NCBI GenBank assembly: GCA_026929865.2
Contig: CM049397.1
Span: 27,231,198-27,295,197 of the forward strand
Reading direction: 5' to 3'
Source of the DNA: Hyperoplus lanceolatus
Taxonomy: Eukaryota; Chordata; Actinopteri; Uranoscopiformes; Ammodytidae
Length of the DNA stretch: 64,000 nucleotides
Part shown: positions 10,460-24,338 of the stretch, in pieces
Layout of the letters: every line of letters starts with the position of its first letter
Position numbering within the stretch: the first letter of the stretch is position 1
Notes under the pieces: generated by a model
Told to the model about the DNA's origin: nothing
What the model saw: the letters and a program-made list of their open reading frames with translations, nothing else
The model's database searches: none
Program-made: the position numbers and the translations under genes

Positions 10460-13400
10460 TTCCTACGCTATAACCCCTCTGCATAAATGTAACAGAACCC
10501 CAAATTATGGTCAGCCGCATGTGAAGTTAGTTTTGCTTGGGAAAAACCAAGCTGCCATCTTTAATATCATAATGTTACCAAATTATATGGTTCTAATTGG
10601 GAACCGTTTGATCAAACTTTCTGGCATCTGGAAAGCTAGCGTGCGACCTTAGCAAGGCTTCTTTTTTTTCCTCGTGTCAAGCTATGACCTTTGCTTGTCA
10701 CCCAAGATAAATGAAGTAAACCACTTCACACCAAGGGCAGACCCTCACCACCATGCAGTCACACCCTGCATGTAGCCAACGGCAACAGCTCACTGTGAAT
10801 ATCTAGGATGGAGGTCTGTTGAGCATCTGCACACCCGAGAGACAGCTGCAAGTCAAGGGCAAACTGTGCAGCAGCAGTGCAGTGGTAAAGTTAAGAGTGA
10901 CGAGCAACAATAAAACTACTAGAATGTAAAACATTTGTGGCAGCAATTCAGTTGACAGGTTTCTCCTTTATAAAGTTTGTGATGCAGGAATCTGGTCTGA
11001 ACTGACAACATGCTACATGAATAATTAGTAATCTGCTACTGATGGTTTCCTACCCTTTCTTGTTTGTTGTACCTCCACATCCCAATCAGATGAGCTCAAG
11101 TATCCCTTCATGGATGTGTTTACAGTTTTTATTCTACATTGTCAATGTTTAGTTTGGTCAAGTTGATATTCTACTCCTTTGATTGACAGAGAGAGACTTG
11201 ACTTTTCAACCATTTATCCATTCATTTGAGCTAATGATCTCAACTGTTTAGCTGTTAATTTATGCATATTCTCCATTCTTTTATCACTTAATTTTAGCCA
11301 TTTGTTTCCACTGATGATCCATAACTTTTGGCTAATTATTTCAGATGGTTTTGTATAACTTGTATTCAACTATTTAAAAAATGTATCCTTAGCTTTTAGT
11401 TAATGTTTTGGACTGCTGCTTACTAACTAGTTTCTATGCAATCACAATGACAACATGAGGTTTTAACTGACTCAGGTTGGTGGAAGGTGCTTGTTTCATC
11501 ACTAAAAGCTATATGGATGATAAAAACGATATACTGTTTATATTCAAAATTGTGTCTAGCTGCCAACATTGGGAATCACACATCTGATGATTTTCTTTTT
11601 AGATCTCAACAGGATGTCTCCCACAAACAGCGACCAGTACTATTTTAAATGGTGTTTCATAAAGTTTTACATTCTTGGGTTGCGATTTCAGTGAAAGCAA
11701 TTAGCCCCTGACACGTCAAAACCTCAATGGCCTCCCCCCTCAGCATCCCGGTAGCAGCCCAAGACTTTCTTTGTTGCTAATATGCTCCTTATGGTAAATA
11801 ACCACTTACTGTAAATCACCCATATGCACAGTCCACACTACTTTCATGCTTGTGTTTGTTGAAATTGGCCTGCAGCAGCAGCAGCAGCAGCAGCAGTCCG
11901 GCATGAATTTTGCTGCCTCATTACAACCACGCAAAAGCCCATTACTCCGCTCTGCCCGTGGGGAATAACACCTTTTTCTTCATTAAGCAAAGAATAAGAG
12001 CTGTTACACACAGTTTCCATTACTTTGCACTGTACGGCCCGATGCAAAATAACACCTCGCTCGCTCAGTCGACTAATTATCAATATATCTTCTCATTCTG
12101 TCCTCAGGCACATTATCCCAGGATTAAGCTAGATTCCTGTTTATTTTTTAGAAAATGTACTGCTGCCATGAATGCAACATGTTTCCCCGATAACGCTCGC
12201 CCTTAATATTTATGCGCAGCCTCTTACTGATCCCTAGGCACTTCCAAAATGTAAGTTGGCTGTTTCAAGCATGAATTCCTCCTTTCTCACCTTGCTTTAA
12301 CTCAAACACAGTCTCTTCCTTATATGCAGCCAGCCAGATGTTTGAGCTGGAACGTTCTCCACAGAGGAGGCCCTCAGTGGTGTGTGCTGCTGCATGGTTG
12401 TTATTTATCTAAATTGTATTTTTTTTCTCTTGAACAGCATCCCCTCCCTATACCCCCGCCCCTTCTTTCTGCTCTCAGGGGCTAGTTTACTTTATTCCCA
12501 AAGTAGGAGGCACCCAGAGGAAAGGCTTTGCCAGCATACCCACAATTCACCAGTGGCTGACGGAGCTGATGAAGTTGAAGTGGACAGCTGCATAAATCAC
12601 GGGCCTATGGTGTTAATAGGTGGCAGTATAAAATCAAGCGCAGACCACCCATGCTGCGGGGCAGGAATAGGAGCATCAAGTCATATCTACCGTGCAGCAC
12701 TGTACAGCCATCCCAAACACTTAAACCCCCTCCCCTTGCTTCAGGCCTGTTCCAGTCCAAGGGGCTCTCTTAGCAACACAGGAAAGGCCCGTCTGGCATC
12801 CGCGGTGCAGTGATTCATATTTGGCACTTTCATAAAGGTTCCAAGCTGCTGGAGTTTTTTCGGGCCCATTGTCCAACGTTGTCACTCCTCAAGCAGCCCT
12901 TTTCCGAAAAAACCTATAAACATTTCAAGGCCAATAACCAAACGGGAGCCTGTGTGCTTTTTCCTCTTTCATATGAAGATCGCAGTGCGGCGTAGAATAC
13001 GTTTTGTTTTTTTCTTTCCCCCTCTTCACATTGAGGAGAAAAGGCTGCACACTCACTATTACCCTGATTTTTTTTTTATTCTTCGTGTGTGTTGTATATT
13101 TCCTTGTATGAATGGAGAGGTCCTTGAGCTCATTCAGTAGAGCTCCTAAGAGAGGTGTGAAGGTGGCTGTTTGCAGGGCCCCTTGCTTTGTAAGAGGGGA
13201 GATAAAACACATAGCATAGCATGAGGGGGCGGACCCTCATCGCACAAAGCAGAGCATATTGCTCAATGACAAGGCGTAGGATCCCAGGGCTTTAAACACA
13301 ACAAAACTCTACCTCTGGTGAAGGGCCTATGTGCCATCAGGTCCGACCGTGCATTGGGAGATTTAATGTAGACCCCCCACCACCAGCAGCACTCCCTGTC

Positions 13401-16380
13401 TCCTCTATGTGTCCCATGACTATCACATATGTTGAGTTTGCTGCAAGTTTCCTCGCAGTGCAATGGTAAGGGGAAAAAAAACACAAATCAATTTAGCTAG
13501 AGTATCTGTTTCTTATTTTCTTCTCAAATTCAACCTCAATCTGTTACATACTTAATAGATCCCACGCTATCATCATGACTTGTTTATATTATATATTATT
13601 GCATGCTGTTAACACATACTAGAAGTGCTATCTTGCTGCTACAATCACACCACTTTTAGTTTTACCTACCTCTTATTACATACTGTGTTATTACATTATC
13701 ATTTTTAACTTTCTCTTTATATCTGTACTTCTTTCTTTACTTTGTCCTTCGTCTCAATTTGACTCAATTCTCTGGTGCTGTGAATTGAGCAAATTAATCA
13801 GGATCTTCTTAATGTAATTCTGTCATGTTTTAAGAACAGCTGGTGATAAACCTGATCTCAAAGTGATCAAAGTATTTTTTATCACTTTTTTCTTCATATT
13901 CCTAAAGCTCCTTATCTGATTTTTGGGCCACTTGGGGCCAGTGGAAACAAGCTGTGAACAAAACATTGATCTTATTTTATCTCTCCGATCAATGTTCATT
14001 GTTCATCAGCTAGTCCCTAACTTTGTCTGCCTGCTCTTTGGTGCTGGGTAGGGAGCATGCAGTTCATTTACTATGTTTTCAGAGCTAAAAAACTGCAATA
14101 GGAGGGAACAAAAACAGCAAAGTTACAAAGCCAAAAAACAAAGGAAAAATAATTAGCTGAAAGATAATGGTGACACTGAGGAAACAGGTGGAGTTGGGTG
14201 TTAAGTCATAGGCTGGTCAGGAATAAATTAATCGTTATTTTTCAAGAGAAATCCCAGCAATGTGTGTGTGTTCCCTCTCCTGTAATGTGGGACCTTCCTA
14301 TGTTTCTGTTTGATATCATTGTAAACTGAATTTGTTTTTGTTTCAACTAATCAAGTCAAGGGCAAAAACAATCACACCCGGAAATCACTTCCCCAAAGCA
14401 ACCATTTTAGAGTCTGAGAAGCATCACCTGCTGCCCTCTGTCTTTACTGAGTATGCACCTCAACCTCTGGCTGAAACCTCTGGCTCCGGTGCACTCAAGC
14501 TGCTACACTGTGTCCTTTACGGCCTATAAATGGCTTGAGGTCATCTCTCATTAAACTGGAGTGTGCAACAAAATGGCTCTTGGCTGCCTCTGCCACAGAT
14601 GATAAAGCCCGAGTGTTTATTGCAACCTGTACGCCTCTCTCTGCCCAGGTGGGCTGACGTAGGGGGAAATAAAATAAATGATGTCAATGTTTGTAATGAT
14701 GCAGGAGGATAAGTACAGTTTGTACTTTATGTTTGTGGTTAATGTCAGAAATGAAGCCGATTAACCTGTCAGAGTCCCAGCTGCTATAAGAAAAGGGCTC
14801 TACTTGAATAATGAGTGTGACGTTCTGTTTTTATGGGGGAATTTGTAGTTTTGGCAGATTCTATAAATGGTCGCTTGTGGCATTATTATGTGTGAAAAGG
14901 TAGTAGTGGTATAATTGTTTTGTTTGATTAAATAAATATGTAACATTGAAATGTTTCATGGCAATCTTCCAAATAAAATGTTGATTTAAACTATTTAGCT
15001 AAGTAGCTCAATATGCAGACGCTCACTGAAATATACATGTTTTAAGTTCTAAGGGAGAAGAATGTGGAATTAATTTGTATCAGTATTTATGAAGGAGCCT
15101 CAAATAAGTGTTGTTTTGTTGTTTTTTTCCTTCTTTCTCTCATCATAGACCAAGCATGGTTGGTGTTGGCTACGTGACTTAGCAGGTGTGTTACTGTGGC
15201 CAAGCCAGCAGTTTGTGGTGTTTGAGCTACTGCCAGTGGTCAGAGCTGGGGCTGACCAATGACCACAGCTTAGTGGTAGAAAGTGGTGGGTGTATGCTAG
15301 TTATCCACCAGAATGTACCTATTTTTTTTTATGTATATTGTACAGTCGTATGCATATTCAAATATTGATACAGAGTTAATTGAAAACATAGCTAAATTTA
15401 TACATCTATACATTTTCATAAATTGTTTGTTGGCGCTAACAGGTCCCAGTGTTATTGGAGGAGAATCAGTCTGAAACTATGAATGTCTGTGTCAATGATG
15501 CTCTGCTGGCTGCATTTTAATTCTTATATATTCAGCACATTTTCAATTTCCCTCACTTATAAGCTTATAGCACATGCAATTTATTCTTGGTGAGTTTGTT
15601 TTTAAAGGAAAAAGACAGCTTGTTACCAAATTGCAATTATAGTTTGAGATTTTCCTGTGATTCTAAACTTTCCAGGATCAGGCATATCCTACAGCAAATC
15701 TCCCTGGGAAACTCCAGATTTCTTTGCCAGAGTAAAGTTTAAATTTAAATACATAACTGTGGATAATCAATCACAAAATGTTTCCCTCTGATTTGGGAAG
15801 GGAGTCATGAACGTCCAATTAAACCTCTTGTTAAATTGCCTGAAAACCTGGCTTTTGTAGTTAGTTACTTTTATTCAATTAAATGAATGATAAGCTGTCA
15901 TCTTAGCTTTACATTAATGGTGGGATGCCATTGCAACTGAAATAATGGCATTTTGAGGTCAGGTTAAGAGAAGGCGTCTTTGTTTGAGTACATTAGATAG
16001 TGTTTAGGAAACAAACATATTAGAGCAGACAGACACATGAGCACACCTTAAGCTAAAAATCCCAGGTGTCCCCAGTTGTTACAGGGAAAAGTATTCTGTG
16101 AAGAATATTAAGTAATGTAGCTAATAAAACTAGCACACAAGAAATTATCCATCATTTGCTTACAATAAAGAAGTAACATCAGTTCAATGTCCTGTATGCA
16201 CTCAGGTATACTACTGTTGACAGAATTGCAGTCTTTGCTTACACACTCGTGTCTGTAACCACAACGCACACCTGCTTGTATTTACATTTCTGCTGTTGGC
16301 AAAATATTGAGTTGCTACGCTTAAATAAATTAGTTTAGCTTGAGTAATCTTCTCTTTTTAAATGAATGAACTGCTCCACA
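10460..16380. other. Intergenic, no gene seen; (CAG)8 repeat inside
   Basis: No coding exon is recognised. A short (CAG)8 run lies at 11873-11896. The block 11900-12220, with many TAAT and ATTA cores, and the GC-richer block 12480-12810 look unlike the surrounding AT-rich DNA and could be conserved non-coding elements, but conservation cannot be tested here. The 143-codon ORF at 12382-12813 shows no recognisable domain. Confidence 0.45.
11873..11896. repeat. (CAG)8 trinucleotide repeat
   Basis: A pure GCA/CAG run in non-coding sequence, just after ggcct. Confidence 0.9.
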
Positions 16381-16861
16381 GTCAACCGCACACCTCATCC
16401 TTATTCATCTTGACGTGACGTCCCACCCAGCAATGACATCATGCCATGAAGAAAAGTGACTTCATCCGGTAAACTGAGCAGTGAACCTATCAGACTGCGG
16501 ATGACTTTGGGCCTGTTATTTAATGTTGTCATGGGAGATGTGGCGGCATTCACAAGAGCCAAACAAAAGGCCCTTTTGTCCCTCCGTCCACATCTGTCCG
16601 GAATCCCCACCCCTAATTACCAAGGTTAGTCTTTGGAAGTGACAGCATAAATATTAAACTGTCAAACTCTGTCCTGTTGGCAACACCTTCCAGCGTGAGT
16701 CACTGACTGCAGAGGTCGACGGAAAAACAACACTTTCTTTCTCTCTGCGGAGCTGCAGGGCTGGTCAGAGCCGAAGAAACGTGAGCACCTTAACCTTCAT
16801 TCTTGCTGTTAGAGAACTTGTCTTTTAACCTATATTTTTGTATTTTTCGCATTTGTGTATT

Positions 16862-17060
16862 AAAGTTATAGTTATACATTTGGGGGAATACATGTATTAA
16901 CTTTCTTGAGAGTGAAATGAGATGATTGATACCAATATATTGTCTGTATGTTAAATATAAGGCTAGAACCTATTGCCAGTAAGCTTAGCTTAGCATAATA
17001 GCTGCAGCTGGTGACGGGAAACAGCTAGCCTGACTGTCCAACAGCAAGAAAAAGCTGATA
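16862..17060 (+). repeat. Dispersed 'aaggaatagtt' MITE-family copy (degenerate)
   Basis: It begins ttatagttatacatttgggg and runs through gagatgattgataccaata, ggctagaacctattgccagt, agcttagcttagcataat and gaaacagctagcctgactgt. These are the same ordered blocks as in the copy at 44908-45280 (read on its opposite half). Confidence 0.55.
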
Positions 17061-20000
17061 TAACAAATCTGACAATGTTTGCTATTATTTAATTACTTTA
17101 AACTTTTGCTTTTTGTACTCCATTGTTTTTTTTATTATCGACCAACATACACATACACTGATACTGATTTATCTGCATTAAACAAATATTGACTGATTTC
17201 AGTCAAAGCCGCTGGGTCTAGTTTTATATATACCTTACAGACGTCGGTGTTATTGTTGTTCTCACCTAACTCTCAGCATGAAACCCAAATCATGGAACTA
17301 TTGCTAAAAGGGAGACCAGCATATTGCAGCATGTGTCTTTTTAGAAAGGAAAAAAAAAGATTAAGTTCAGATATTTGACAGTTTTTTTTGTTGAAAAGAA
17401 AGTGAAATTGCAGGCTGTCAGTTGCACAATGTTTTTTTTCCCTTTACTGTTATTAAAGGTGGAACACTCTGGTAGCCTTAATCATTTTACAGACAAAGTC
17501 TGGGATTGCGGCTAAGGCAAAGTTTCTCTCCTGCAAATCCATCAGCGATGATCTTTTCAGATGTGGGTGATACCTTGAGTCGGAGGAATACAGCTGTACT
17601 GACGTGCATAAAACCTAAACAAACTTTGCTGACAAGACAGAGAGCTGTGCAAACAGAAGATTAGAGGGGAGATGAAAGAGGAAGGAAGCCCGTTCAGTCA
17701 TTTAGTGGATGCCAGTAGTCTGTGGTTTTTGTTGCCACTGTTTCCAATGGAAAATCCGAATACTTTAAGAATTCAGAATCTAAATTAAAGAAATGCTTTA
17801 CTTCCCAAGATAAATATACATACAGCTGTTGATATTAATAAGACCGAGACAAACTGATAATATGTTTGTTTTCAATTTGTCATTTCTAATGGGTGGGCCT
17901 GACAGGGTAAGGGCTGAAACAATTAGTCATTTTAATAGATTTTTCCAACAATTTGCTCTCCAAATTATACCACAAAATCCGCAACTCCTCCATGCCCTAT
18001 AAAAGACCCAATGTTTCTGATCTGACGCCTCTATTGGGAGGATGACATTGTTTGTCTGTGCCTTCCAAACCATTACAAATTATGAATCTGTATCATTATG
18101 TGACAAAGATGACAAACAGGTTAGGTTTAGTTAGTGAAAGATCAAGGTTTGGGTTAAAATGACTACTTTGCAAAAGCTAGGGGTGCTTCATCATTGTGTT
18201 TGCAATATTAAAAGATGCAACTACTTTTATAATCGATCAATTATTTTAAGATGAAATAACCAAAATCACTTTTTCTGTCTTCTCAAATTTCAATGTTTGC
18301 ATTAGCCTCTGGACATTTTTTAACTTGGCCAAAAGGAACGATATGGTTTGGCAAAAAAAAAAGTGGAATCATAAATGTCTGTGCTTTAGGAAATTCTGCG
18401 TCCATGACTTTGAATACCATTTTTCTTATGTTCCCAACAAAACAAACTTTTTTAAAGATGCCATCTCGGGCTCCAGGAGCATTTTCTGACATTTTGAACA
18501 TTTCATCAAATCTAAAATCGACAAAAATTGTTGCAGCAAAAAAAAAAGTGAAAAAAAGTTTTGTTTTACAAAACGTGTATCAATGGAAAAATATATGTAA
18601 ACTTTTTGTGACACTTTTTGTACAGTAGGCATTGTGCTGTGTGTGTGTGTGTGTGTTTGCTTTTTTCCCATGACTTGAAGAGCATGAAAGGACACACAGT
18701 GAGCTATCCTGATAGCTACTCCTCTTTAGTGAGGCAACAAAAGTGCCCATCGTGTTGTTTGGTTAGGTTTGCTGTAACCCCCACATGCTCCATCACGCAG
18801 CAGCCAAACACAAACGAACAAACACTTGTCAGCCAGGGTCGGTTGCTAAACAACTATGGTAGGCATCCTTGGAGATTAGCTGCACTGCCCTGGGTCTTTA
18901 GGACCCCTGACTGTGCTGTGGGCTGGCCATGCCCTGCCTACAGAGAAGTGTGACGGAGAGACCTGACAGCTCTGCTGCCTTGCCCAAGGACACGCTGTCA
19001 CTGAAAAATAATAAGAGAGGGACTCAGTGGTGCTGGGGCCGTCAACAACACCACGGCCCCTGCTGGACGATAAGAAAGAGCCTTCCAATAGAGGGGCCGA
19101 CAACAAAAGGGCCATGTTAAATTAGGCATTTAATTCAACACTCGGTCACAAGGGCAAAGTAATCGGGAAGATCGGAAGAAAACATTTTAAGAGGGCAAGA
19201 AAGGACAGAGTGTCAGATAAGCCCACAGAAATGACCTTTGGTTATGGGAAGAACTACTGAACACAAACTGCGTCTAAACAGAGTCGGTGTAAAAACACAT
19301 TAAATGGCGTGACCACATTTGGAGCTTGATACGAAAATAAAATTATATTTTGCAACAGTCGAAAATGGAGAGTCTGACAGGAAATAAATACCCAAACCAC
19401 CAAATCTGGTCTGAACCTCAAAGCCAAAAGAAAACGATGGGCGAAGGCAAATTACATTTGTCTTCTAAAATATTCGGAGCACATCAAGTGTGATAGGATT
19501 TTAGATTAGATTTCTGTGCTGTTACCATAGTGTAGAACTGCAGGGCAGGACACAATGGCCAGAAACAGTACCCAGGTAGGATAAAACTGTAAGCTTTCTG
19601 TATAAAGATAGTTAAATTAAAGCTTAAGTTAGTGGGACGCAAGCTGCACTCAGAAGCTACACTGGGAGGATGGGACTTCATCTGGTAACCTGTTGAAACT
19701 TGTAATCTCTTGAAGTGTGTCACATTACACAGTGACACCCCTCAGGATGCCAGCGCTGCTCTATGCCTCAGAGTGTCAGGGCTCAGAGTGTAAGGCCCAA
19801 ACGCCTCGGCAATGAAAAAAACATGATTTACAACATCGGTTTGAAGAAATGACATGAGTGAAGTCATCTGGCATGCACCCGTTTCCTCAAATCACAGCCT
19901 TGCAGTGCTTGTTTTGAAAACTCTGAATTTGCAGTTGTTGTTATTTTATGATTTAATTACAAGTGTAAAGCTCAGAGGTATTGCAGGAGTTTAAAGGAGA

Positions 20001-20160
20001 GCTGCTCTCTCAGCGCTGGCAGAGCAGAGGATAATTATAGGGAGGGAAAAACCTCGTCAGAGTCAGTGGAATTCACTCTGATTTATTCAAGAGTGAAAGG
20101 ATTCCTTGTAAGCCTTAAATACATTTTAATTGCAGTAAGCTGTCCAACACAAGAGACCCC
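17061..20160. other. Intergenic, no gene seen
   Basis: This holds short (GT)n and poly-A tracts, and a GC-richer block at 18720-19130 with gacaacaaaagggccatg and TTTAATTC motifs that could be a conserved element. ORFs here are overlapping frames with no domain. Confidence 0.4.
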
Positions 20161-20197
20161 CCATCCCCTCCCCCCCGGTGAGTTGGGAACTTTGATT

Positions 20198-20622
20198 AGG
20201 GCGCACTCACACTAGGGCCGTTTGCCTGTTCCGTGCTGCAGGAAGATTCAGCATGTTTCCTCCCCTCCCCACTCCCCCCGCTGGCCCGTGGTCACACTGC
20301 TCGTGGCCTGGGCACGATTGCACCTTGCCTACGTCACCATGCGCGTTTAGGATTTGGAGCGTAGTATACTTGTAGGCTATACGACTGTTTGGAATATTAA
20401 GGCAGCGGACGTTAACGGACTATGCATCCTTAATAAATTCACGTCAGGAACGCCGCCTGTGCACTTGCTTGTGCGCGTGTCATCTCATTAGCATCTGTAC
20501 TTTGGCCAGCTGTTCCGTGCTGGAATACAGTTGGCATGGTCACACTAGCCAAACGTTCTAGACTTTAGTATGCTAATGATCTTTGGCACGGGGGCCACGA
20601 CCATAGTATGAGTGCCCCCTTA
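20198..20622. mobile_element. Non-autonomous DNA transposon (MITE) with ~20-bp inverted ends
   Basis: The left end reads AGGGCGCACTCACACTAGGG. The right end, on the opposite strand, reads AAGGGGGCACTCATACTATG. Both are flanked by GATTA (20194-20198 and 20623-20627), a possible target duplication. The ~425-bp interior is GC-richer than its surroundings and has no ORF. The exact boundaries are uncertain by a few bases and the superfamily is not determined. Confidence 0.6.
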
Positions 20623-20639
20623 GATTACAAAAAAAAAGA

Positions 20640-22490
20640 TTGGATGGGGGTACTAAGAAGCCACAGGGGTCCCCACACTCACACAAAATACTTCATTTAT
20701 ATACTTGAAGGAGTTTTCAATGCAAAACACGCACCACAATAAGTCACACACATACACTACGGCACAGCTGCTTATAACGTGAGGATTTGTCGGAAACACA
20801 AAGCCTGGTTTTATAGGCAAACCAGAAAATAATGGGTGTAATGCTTGTAAGTGCTGAGTTTAAACACAAAAGTAAATTGATAAGAAGGAGAAGCCTAATT
20901 GACACACTGTGGAATGCGTGTTTCCGATATCCTTTGGCAAAACAGCCTCCTGCCCTCATGTCTCGCTTGTCAAGTCATGTTGTGGTATTTATTGGTTTGA
21001 TTCCTGTATTTTATCCTCTCTAAACGCCTATACCCTTTGTGTGTATGTGTGCTTCTGCTTTCATGCATGGATGAAATCCCCTGTATTTTCACTGTAATAT
21101 ACTGTATTTCTAAATGCATGATATCAATCAATCGAGTTTATTCATTCAATTTTCATGAGACAAGCGTAGACTCAATGTGCTCTAAAAAAGTACAAAATAA
21201 GGATAAAACTTATATTACATATTGATGATAAAACATAAAAAATGGATATACAATGTTGCCTCTCAACCACACACAATTTAAACCAAAAGCTTGTGAACAA
21301 ATACATGTTTTTAGTCTGCCTTTAGAAAGATAAACCGTTGTAGCAGAACTAATTTCATTTAGTAGAGAATTACAGGAGAGTAGGACTATAAAATCATGAT
21401 AGATATTAATAATAATAAAATAACAGTAAATGTGCTATATCTAAAGTTTCTGGCAAATTATTGGGTCATTCTTTTTGCCAATAAGTAACTTAGCTTTTAG
21501 CAGAAATTGCATTTTGTCTCAGGCCAAGCAATGTCACACTGAACACTAAAACAATGCATAATTGACTTGTGCGGTGCTTCATCTCCCTTTGGACTAATCA
21601 GAGTAATTTTTTAAATGGGAAAATGCATCATTACCTCAGGTTTTTGCAGAATTAAATCAGCAGTGTTGTAGGGCTCGGCTACAAAGATCAGTTTTATTCT
21701 TACAAATGCCTGACAATTAGACACATGATAAGTTAACTGGACATCTAATCCATGAGAATGAAGGAGGAATGACAAAAGACGTTCCTTCATAATATGATCA
21801 TTGGCGATCGCACACAGTGCATCGACAAGTCGGAGGCAGTCTGCCCTGCTTTCATCATGCATGGGGTTTATTAGAAAGCACTTTCTGGCCGGCCCTGCCC
21901 CTCTGCATGTGTGTGCCCTGGAGAAATGGCCCAGTAAAAGTTCTAAATGAGCACTAGACAGGTGTCAGCAGTGTTGGTGGAAAGACAAATCTGTCCACGG
22001 CATTCGATACTTTCTCTGCAAAGTACAGAAAGAAAACCGCCTGGGCGGACAGGGAGAACGATAGAGATGGATGGAGGGGAGTCAGCGAGGGAGGAACATT
22101 TTGAAGGGGAATGAGTACCTTTGTATGTACACTTTCTCTTTTTCCCCCTGTTCTCTCTGTCTAATTGACAGTTTGACAATCTACTATTAAGAAACATTAC
22201 ATCAATCCAATCAACCCAACTTTTCAGAACAATATAAAGGAATACCGGTTTAAGGCAACAACCATATGTTTGGCTTCAACATGGCGAAACAAACTCATGC
22301 ATCACATATAAGAACAAGACTATGGGAAACTAAGGTCTGTTGAATGAGTGACACAAGGGGTGGTAAGATAGAAACTTTATGTCCTCAAGAAATGAGGTTC
22401 TACCAGAGTTTTTAAGACCCCTGCACAAGTTGAAGCCTGCCTTGTGGTGCTTAGGCCCTGAGGAAGCAGAGGGCCAATAATTGAGCTGAA
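20640..22490. other. Intergenic, no gene seen
   Basis: AT-rich sequence with short ORFs lacking domains. A more mixed-composition stretch at 21800-22190 is not recognisable. Confidence 0.4.
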
Positions 22491-22496
22491 AGGAAT

Positions 22497-22572
22497 GGAG
22501 GGAGGGAGGGAGGGAGGGAGAGAGTCCAAAACAAAACTCCAGCTAATTCCCCCCCCCCCCTCTTTTTTTTTA
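22497..22572. repeat. (GGGA)n, poly-C and poly-T low-complexity tract
   Basis: GGGA units occupy about 22497-22524, a C12 run 22549-22560, and a T-rich run follows directly. Confidence 0.85.
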
Positions 22573-23170
22573 CAGTAACCATCTCCTGCCGCAGATATTT
22601 TGGCATTAAATCCAAGCGGCTTTGGGGTGGAAGTATTCATGTACTTGTTTCATGCCTTTTTCCCCACAAGAAAAGAACGATAACTCCCAAGCAAGCAGCA
22701 TACAATATTCAGCATGCCTTTGACATAAACTGTCCTGCAGGAACAGTGAAGTGGTGAAACAGACTTAACAGTCTTTTGGACGACAATAATTGTACACAAC
22801 CGATTTAAAAGTCATTAGTCAAACATTCCGCTGGTGGTTTCTGACTTTTTTTCCAACCAAATCTTCTTCTGTGTGATAAACTAGGGCTAGGCATTAGATA
22901 TAGTGAGAAAAAAACTCAAATGGAAGCGGTGACCTTTGCTGGTCAAGGTGGGATGATCTCATGTGGCTTCAGGCCCCGTCAGGCTGTGGTGGTGTGGGCT
23001 GATTGATCTGAGCCTGTCAAAGGTGTGATGGCTCAGCAGTTTGTCTCAACAGACAGATCATTCTGCTACGGTCGCTCCGTCTCCTTCAGGGTCACAACCT
23101 GAGCGGGACAGGAAAGACCCTGCAGGCTCTGAATCACTCAGTGGCAAAGAACTTCTGCATCTGAATGAAT

Positions 23171-23172
<2 letters not shown>

Positions 23173-23228
<56 letters not shown>
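23173..23228. repeat. (TC)28 microsatellite
   Basis: A pure CT/TC dinucleotide run of 56 bp. Confidence 0.97.
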
Positions 23229-23231
<3 letters not shown>

Positions 23232-23375
23232 TTCAGTCACCATTTCAACCTTATGTCTGTCATGTGGATTGCAATTCATTTTTGCATGTCTCAAAGATGA
23301 GATTGAACTACTTTTTCATATCGTCAAACATTCTGAAGTATTACATAGCTCGATAGCTGTCAGTTAAGTGTGCAT

Positions 23376-23500
23376 AGGGCTGCAACTAACACAATGTTTG
23401 TATGACTGATACCTCATTTGTCAATGTGTTGATACATTTTTTGCCCACCACATCAAATTTCCAGAGACCAAGGTGTCTTGTTGCTGATTTTTTTTTGATT
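23376..23500 (+). repeat. Fragment of a dispersed fish repeat ('agggctgcaactaa')
   Basis: It starts tagggctgcaactaacacaa and contains tcaaatttccagagaccaagg and tgtcttgttgctgat. This order resembles a very common teleost dispersed element, recalled from general knowledge. It is degenerate, with no inverted ends identified. Confidence 0.4.
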
Positions 23501-24338
23501 CACTGATATTCTTATTGTTTTTAGGCATACTGTTTTTATTTATTTGATACTTTTCTTATCTGTATTATTACAAACTCCTTGTATTGTCTACATTTTGATG
23601 TTTCTATATTTTCATACGTCATATTTCTAAATCATACTGTTTTTATTTAAAGCTACATGTACCAAACCAGATTAAACAGGTCTGTGTGCAGACTGATATT
23701 AGTCATAAAAGAAAACACATTTTAAGTATTGGAGTGTAAAACTTCATCCACGAATCTCCCATTTGGAAACAGCAGCCTATATTGGGGTTGATTTGACTTG
23801 GCTGAGTATCCCGGGCCTCCTGATGAGATGCTCAAGAACGCGGCAACAGAAGAAAAAAGAGGAAACCAAGAGTTAGAGCAAACCACAGGCATTCTCCTTG
23901 GAAAGTCTTAACCTGCCTCTGGATTGATCCCCTCCAACAAAGGAGAGCTTTGATGGGCTGATGCACCGGCTTGTAATGAATATCACCGACAACATCTTCA
24001 CACCTCCTCCCACGCACCGCTGAAACGACACAATGCCCTATGTCAACAGATGCTCAGTAGTTCTGAAAGAAGTGTGTGTCGTTTCTCAAATATACAAGGT
24101 GCGTGCACGAGCACTCGCATGGATACTCAAACAAATAGACATCCCCGAAAATTAGACATCATATGCTCTTTTAAGAACATAAACATATTAAGAACTTTTA
24201 AAACGAACATTTCACGTTTCCATGTGTCCTGCTCTGAACCTCCAAAGAAAGCACTTTCCAGAATTTCAGTTTTAGTATATGTCGATGATGTGGCCTTTCT
24301 GCCGGCTTTCCCTTACAGCTGATTTTACAGATGTTGGT

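Noticed and set aside
10059..10652. A 197-codon ORF
   Set aside because: It is carried through a (CA)n repeat that reads as a Thr-His/Gln-Thr run, starts in a degenerate repeat copy and has no domain.
12382..12813. A 143-codon plus-strand ORF
   Set aside because: No recognisable domain and no splice or promoter context. The GC-richer composition lowers stop frequency by chance.
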